A stretch of DNA of 64,000 bases from positions 3,100,001 to 3,164,000 of the forward strand of contig JAMSLZ010000003.1 of the NCBI GenBank assembly GCA_026027325.1, written 5' to 3'. Of the stretch, positions 58,547-64,000 are shown in pieces; position 1 is the stretch's first letter; each line of letters starts with the position of its first letter. The DNA is from Actinomucor elegans. Its lineage: Eukaryota > Mucoromycota > Mucoromycetes > Mucorales > Mucoraceae. Under the pieces are notes generated by a model that worked only from the letters and a program-made list of their open reading frames with translations, made no database searches and was not told the origin of the DNA. The position numbers were made by a program, and so were the translations under genes.

Positions 58547-60220
58547 ATGAACGACATAAAAACCATGGACGATATATCTACTATATCCAATGCAATCAAG
58601 GAGGACTTGTCAAATGATCACGCATCATCAGCTACCAAAGTAGAAATGGATGTAGAGGCTGGAGAGCTGACAGGCGAAGAGCCTCCCAATGGTGGCTGGG
58701 AAGCTTGGTTAGTCGCTGTTGGAGCTTGTTGTGTAAGTAAAAAATAAATTTATGATTTGACATGTCAAATTACTGTTTCTAACATCCTATTCTTTTTAGG
58801 GCATGATAGCAGAGTATGTAATTCTCTTGCTTGTACAAAGAAAGACATTAACCAATTCGATAGATTCGGTGTCAATTATACCTGGGGCGTGTTTTTGAAC
58901 TACTACAATGAAAGCGTATACCCTGGACAGTTGAGTCAGCTTTCTTGGATTGGCTCTATATGTGTATCATTCTTTTTCATTCTTGGTCCTATTAATGAAT
59001 GGCTTACCTGTAAACTTGGCTATACCAAAATGCTCATTATCGGCAATATCTTATGTCCTTTAGCCCTTATGTTGGCTAGTATCAGTCATGAGGTATGATA
59101 TATTGACACATTTCTATCATAAATGCATAAACTAAACATGTTCTCTTGTCTGAAACAGATTTGGCACTTGTATTTAACTCAAGGTGTTATGTTCGGCATT
59201 GGCGGGTCATTCATCTATTTTCCTTGTCTTGCAGCTCCTCAGCAATGGTTCACAACTAAAAGAGGTTTGGCTGTTGGTGTCGCTATGTGCGGTTCAGGCA
59301 TTGGTGGTTTGATCATCTCCAACATTGTCCAGGCATCCATTATCCATTTGGGTTATCGTTGGGCTTTGCGCATCACTGGTTTCGTTTGCTTTGCCCTTAT
59401 TCTTATTGCTACCATTTTGATCAAACATCCCAAGAGCGCAAAGCAAAATAAGGCCGAATCATTTGCGACTTTGTGCCAAAAGCAAAAAAAACTGCTCATG
59501 AACAAGCAGTTTCAAATCATGCTTGCAATGGGAACCATCACTACCTTTGGATATCTTGTAGGTTTCTTTCAAAGAATGTGTATCTTTATTGTAATTTAAC
59601 ATACCCCTGCTTGTATTTTCTTCATTTATTTAGACACCCGCATTCTATCTAGCCTGTAAGTAATACTTTGTTTTGCAGACCTACAACATTGGAATACTGA
59701 CAATTATTGTTTCATAGCTTATGCTAACTCTATTGGCTTGAATACTTGGGTTGGTACCAATCTTGGTGCCATTATGTCTGCTGTCAATGCGATTTCCATG
59801 TTTTCCGCTGGCTGGTTAAGTGATTATACAGGACGTGTTAATGGCCTGTTCCTCTGTGTATTCTTATCAGGTGTTTTCACCTTGACTATCTGGACGACTG
59901 CTACTTCAGAAGCTGCTATCTGGGTTTATGCCATTCTTTATGGTTTCTTTGGTGGTGGGTTTATCACCGTGAACGGTGCTACACTCCCTGAAGTCGCTGG
60001 TTACGACAATATCGCTGCTGCCAATGGTCTTTTTTACTTGACAAATGCACTTGGTTATATGTTTGGTACACCTATTACTTCTGCTATCATTGGAAGCAGA
60101 GGAGATGACGGATATATCTTTGCTGCCGTGTATTGCGGTGTTCTGATGACTACTGGTGGTTTTCTTTGCTGGATGCTTCGTGTATCCAGAGCTGGTTGGA
60201 ATCCTTTTATTAAAGCTTAG
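58547..60220 (+). CDS. MFS transporter, monocarboxylate-porter type
   Basis: Six exons (58,547-58,732; 58,800-58,813; 58,864-59,092; 59,159-59,557; 59,634-59,655; 59,718-60,220) encode 450 residues. The acidic N-terminal tail ends in EEPPNGGWEAWLVAVGACC, the PDGGWGW-type signature that opens helix 1 of MCT-like transporters. The 14-nt exon 2 and the 22-nt exon 5 restore the helices of TM1 and TM7 in frame. About twelve membrane segments follow, with the MFS loop SDYTGRVNG between TM8 and TM9. Likely substrates are monocarboxylates, riboflavin or similar small acids, as in yeast MCH proteins; specificity cannot be read from sequence. It is convergent with the GMC oxidoreductase gene. Confidence 0.88.
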
Positions 60221-60383
60221 ATTAAATGGATTTCCAACTAGTAGACAAAGTTTTGTACATATACACTCTATAGATTATACTCGCTTTTTATTATTATTAT
60301 TATATATTTAAAAGCCTGTGAAAACACATAAATATGCTATTATCTAGACATGATAGTAATGCATTGTAAGATACATAACGATT

Positions 60384-62227
60384 CTACAATTGGTTATCTA
60401 ATAGAATAATATCAGAAGCGCGCTCTGCGCATGCAATTACAGGAAAGCATATTTGACCAGCAGGAACAATAGGGAAGAATGAAGCATCTACGACGCGAAG
60501 CCCTTGAATGCCATGAACCTTTAGATGGTTATCCACCACAGCCAAAGAATCTTCTTTAGGCCCCATCTAATGTGAAAGCATATCGTTAATCACCATTCGA
60601 AAATGTCTGTGCTAGTGATACCAACCTTGCAGGTGCCAGCATAGTGATGAAGTGTATCAACGTGCTGTTTAATATATTCTCTGATCTTACTTTTATCTTC
60701 ACTATCACCTGGATGCAAAATCCATCGCTTAATACAATGATCTTTATACTCTGCATCGTTAGCAAGATGCATAGATAACAATAGACCTTTCTCGAGACAT
60801 TCCAGATCTCTCTCGTCATCTAATAAGCCTAAGTCAATGCGAGGTGTTTTATCATTGTTCAATGTCACAGAGCCTTTTGAAAATGGAGTAACATACACCA
60901 TCAAAACAGTGGCACAATCAACATTCGTCAAGTTAGGTAACTCGCTACAAAGAGCCAAACCGCCAGTAAATACTTCGATCTGTGGTGTGTTATCAACATT
61001 ACTACTGTTATCAGGAGCGTTCTTTCATTCATCAAGTTAATCATTATAGCTCACAATGTTTCTACCAATAAAAGTACTTACTGGAACTTTCATGAATGCA
61101 ACTGCATCTGGCCACAGTTGAGTGAGTGCCCCATCCTTAGACTCCAGAGCGCGATTCAAAGACTCCTGCTCTTTCCCGAATATATCGCTGTGAAGAGACA
61201 TGTCTGCTGAAGGAGTCTCATGAACCAATGGCACTCGCCAATGATTTTGAAGATTCTTGCCTACTCCAGGTAAATCGATGATAGTTTGAATACCTAGTTT
61301 GTTCAATTCTGGCTCTGGACCAATTCCACTCAACAACAACAAGGAAGGGGACAAGATAGCACCTGCTGACAAGATGGCCTCTTTACCTACAACTGCTTTA
61401 TAGATAGTACCATCTTCTTTAGTGTCTGTAAATTCGACATGCGTCACCCGTTTTTCTTCATCAATCGCTAGACGAGTCACTTTGCAACCCAAACCAATAA
61501 ACAAATTGGAGCGCTCATTTTGCACATCCACAGGTAGATAGCTCGAGCCAGCCGAGACACGTTCGCCCTTATAAATCGAGGCCTGCATACCAGTAACACC
61601 AATTTGTCGAGGTAGATCTGTCATATCATGATACTCGGGCAACCCATAATTTTTACAGGCCTTTTTGAACTGCGTACCTAGAGTTGTTTCCTTGTTGATT
61701 TGTGTAGCATTTAAAGGACCAGAAGTACCATGCACATCTGCAAAATCCTCTTGCTGTTGAGGATCATGAAAGTTCTCTGCTTTACGAAAATAAGGCTTGA
61801 GTTGTTCATAAGTCCAAGCCGAAGAATTCCAAGCATCGTAATCAGAAGGCGAACAGCGATGCAATAAACAGGCATTGAATGCACTAGAGCCGCCAAGTAG
61901 TTTACCGAGAGGCACACCAATAGGACGGTTATTGGCATTCGCGTGTGTAATAGACCGTAATTTCCAGTCGACATGGGTGTTTTTTAATTTACTATTGAAA
62001 AGAGGAATGCGCACGTTGAGCAGCTCCTCTTGGGTGCTTGTGCCGGCTTCAAGAACCAGTACTGTATGTTTTCCGCTAGATGATAATCGGTTGGCAAGAA
62101 CACAACCAGCGGTACCGCCTGTTTCGAAATATCAGATAAGCTCATACGTGAATTAGCATATCTTACCGCCGATGATAACAAAGTCAAACTTGTTTTTATG
62201 GATCTCACTGGCCTGAATACGTGGCAT
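60384..62227 (-). CDS. GMC-family FAD oxidoreductase
   Basis: Four exons (62,167-62,227; 61,082-62,118; 60,626-61,021; 60,384-60,566) encode 558 residues. The FAD-binding GxGxxG motif (FVIIGGGTAGCVLANRL) is assembled across the first splice. GMC signature 1 is PLGKLLGGSSAFNACL, and signature 2 is GAILSPSLLLLSGIGP. The C-terminal region has YAGTCKMGPKEDSLAVVD, HGIQGLRVVDASFFP and AGQICFPVIACAERASDII, where most relatives have GN before the last helix. The third intron uses a less common GTTGGT donor. No signal peptide is present, so it is probably cytosolic or peroxisomal. Relatives include choline dehydrogenases, alcohol oxidases and aryl-alcohol oxidases; the substrate is unknown. Confidence 0.9.
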
Positions 62228-62859
62228 AATCACCAAAAAGAAAAAGAAAATGTAAACGGAAACAAAAGGATCGCGAAAGATGATAGATGGAAATCTGGAT
62301 TGATATGAGCGGGGATAACATATTTACTAGAGACTCAGCATTAGGCTCAAAGCTGATTGGATACTTGCGACGAATAGATTTAATTGTTCCTTGCGTTACA
62401 AAACCTTATTAAAAAAAAAAAAATCTGAATTACCAAGGTCCAGTTCATGTCAGATAAAAAGTTGGGTGGCACTATAGTTATTATAGGTGGGGAATAACCA
62501 TTCATCGGTAAGCTAGTTTGGTGTTGTATCTGAAGACCAATACATGTTGAGACTGAGCCGCTGTATTTATTGAAACCATTATTTGACTGAAGCTTCATAG
62601 GTATATTACATTTTAGCAACTGACTGTAAAGGATATACAATTTTATATAATCTAGAAGCTGTTAATATGATTTTCTTGTATTGAAATTTTTCCATTAATC
62701 AAAACTAGGACAAAAGAATGTAGAGAAGTTATAGTCTGATGTAATTGTGCATCGTTCTAAGCCGGATTCTTGGAATTTTGTAGTAATATTAATTTTATTG
62801 TTTATATAGCAGATAGATGAATAGTTAAAGAAGCAATGTGCTTTATAAGGGGATTCGAA
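62228..62859. other. Intergenic region
   Basis: 630 bp between two tandem minus-strand genes. It contains a partial satellite-like unit (62,525-62,645), an A run near 62,410 and no coding exon. Confidence 0.55.
62525..62645 (+). repeat. Satellite-like repeat, partial unit
   Basis: Block 2 (GAGACTGAGCCGCTGTATTT) followed by the linker that also appears after other units (GAAACCATTATTTGACTGAA, then TGACTGTAAAGGATATACAA). The core is lost. The linker matches 10,535-10,640 and 41,190-41,250, which helps to define the full unit. Confidence 0.5.
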
Positions 62860-64000
62860 TTACCCAAATATCAGTTTGGATTCACCAAATCTCGAATGAA
62901 CTTGTACGTTAGCACTACACATTTCGTGGAAATATCCAATTTTTATCGATTTACGTCTTGACATGGTCACATGCACTTCTTTTGGATCAGAAATAGAATC
63001 GACTTCTGGTATACATAGCCAACAATGAGCAGTAAAACCACTAGTTCCACTCACGCCTCCTCGAATAACAGCCTTTACAGGTCCGTTTAACGTCACAATA
63101 GTGGATTTTACATATTTAGATTGTGGAGCCAATTCGACATTGGTGGCACCTTTGATGGAAGCAGCGCCAAATGATTTCAGAGGCATATATTTACCAAGTA
63201 TTATGCCATTCAAAGTACCCAACTTTATATGGTCAGCTCGGAGGTTCTATGTAGATCAAGAAAAAGTAAACTTGTTTAATAAGTTGCAGGGTCACTTCTA
63301 ATTTTTAAAATAATCCCCACCTGGAGTTTAATGGCTCCTCTGCCTAATCCGACAGAAAAATTGCTAAATGTGATATGCTTGAGATCTCCTTCGACATGAT
63401 GGGCATGATTGACATTGATGTTGAGTCCTTTGTATTTTTGCAGTTTAGAAGGGAAAACAATCTCCATTTGATAAACTAAACACGATTTTAAAGCAGAAGG
63501 ATGGTGATTTCGGATATGAATGCTCTTTGCTCCAAGGTCTTCCAGCTCTGAAATCGATACATGCGTGAATAAATCATCAGTATGAGCGTATAATGTCACA
63601 TTGATTTTAATCGCGTTCTTTGGGTTGAGCGCATCTTCAGCAGGCGTGGCAGTCCTCATATTGACTTTACCTCCTTCACTAAACAAACCATCCAACTGTA
63701 CATTCAACGTTCCGGATTGATACGGATCCACATTAATGAGCTTGGCCTTGTTATGGTGCAGTTTTTTGATATCAGCGCATTCCATCAAATGGGCTCTTGG
63801 TGGTTGCTTGATCTTGAGATAGTCGGGTGGGTTGGCAATATGTTGTTGAATAGCTGCTGTGGTTGTTGGTAGACCGCCTTTGATATTGTCTGGAGTAACT
63901 TGAGGAGAGCGAATAGGAAGCTTATTAGTTGGCAATCCAAAATTTTGAGCAATTTGCTGTATAACTTGATTTCGCTGGAGAGGATCTTTGATATTGACAG
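62860..64000 (-). CDS. Unrecognised protein, C-terminal part (runs off right edge)
   Basis: The frame is open to the window edge, so the start lies outside. Two exons are visible, 63,322-64,000 and 62,860-63,246, joined in phase 0 with a weak donor (GTGGGG). About 350 residues are seen. The N-terminal part is proline-rich and basic. The rest is rich in short beta-strand-like segments such as GTLNVQLDGLF, SIHIRNHHPSALKSCLVYQM, GLNINVNHAHHVEGDL and KSTIVTLNGPVKAVIRGG. This alternation resembles the beta-helix, adhesin-like domains found in some fungal surface or cytosolic proteins, but no family is assigned. The first exon could end one base differently. Confidence 0.6.

Overview
The window looks like a stretch of nuclear chromosome from an early-diverging, filamentous fungus, most likely a Mucorales-type Mucoromycota. 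The evidence is a set of intron-rich eukaryotic genes (about 90 introns, most of them 45-60 nt with GTAAGT-like donors and CTAAC-like branch sites), AT-rich intergenic DNA full of homopolymer runs, an animal-like FNIP (where yeasts have the diverged Lst4), an MT-A70-family methyltransferase and a long F-box/LRR protein. No bacterial, viral or organellar genes were seen. Exon joins were worked out by hand: for every multi-exon gene the exon lengths sum to whole codons and the joined protein is continuous across the family's conserved motifs.

Layout, left to right. 1-840: 3' end of a WH2 plus tandem-SH3 actin regulator (+). 1.8-3.5 kb: F-box/LRR protein (-). 5.5-6.5 kb: secreted cysteine-rich repeat protein (-). 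6.5-11.3 kb: gene desert. 11.3-17.2 kb: minus-strand block with a Mediator-30-like coiled-coil protein, the helicase Has1, the bifunctional thiamine enzyme Thi20 and a calmodulin. 17.7-18.5 kb: secreted DUF3455 protein (+). 19.5-22.2 kb: Mlh1 (-). 23.7-25.4 kb: MT-A70 methyltransferase (+). 25.6-27.5 kb: membrane-anchored FkbM-like methyltransferase (+), convergent with Cog2 (27.5-30.0 kb, -). 31.86 kb: tRNA-Glu(UUC). 34.3-35.6 kb: homeodomain protein (+). 36.6-37.5 kb: Nse1 (+), convergent with Mpe1 (37.5-39.1 kb, -). 39.6-40.7 kb: enolase-phosphatase (+). 41.9-43.4 kb: Arp4 (-). 43.6-46.8 kb: FNIP (-). 48.1-48.8 kb: sulfotransferase-like protein (+). 51.8-53.6 kb: F-BAR protein (+). 53.8-54.3 kb: small basic serine-rich protein (-). 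58.5-60.2 kb: monocarboxylate-type transporter (+). 60.4-62.2 kb: GMC oxidoreductase (-). 62.9 kb to the end: 3' part of an unrecognised protein (-).

The genes are mostly housekeeping and functionally unrelated: chromatin and DNA maintenance (Arp4, Nse1, Mlh1, MT-A70), RNA processing (Has1, Mpe1), Golgi trafficking (Cog2), nutrient signalling (FNIP), thiamine and methionine salvage (Thi20, enolase-phosphatase), and actin or membrane shape (WH2/SH3, F-BAR). No operon-like cooperation is implied.

The most unusual feature is in the deserts. Nearly every long intergenic region carries degenerate copies of one repeat, always in the same orientation, spaced about 135-180 bp apart and often in runs of 2-5. 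It looks like a decayed, nucleosome-length tandem satellite. Other points of interest are an MT-A70 protein with DPPF in place of DPPW, an Mlh1 lacking the terminal FERC, convergent gene pairs separated by only 15-17 bp, a 14-nt microexon, and an in-frame stopless intron that splits the Mpe1 zinc knuckle.
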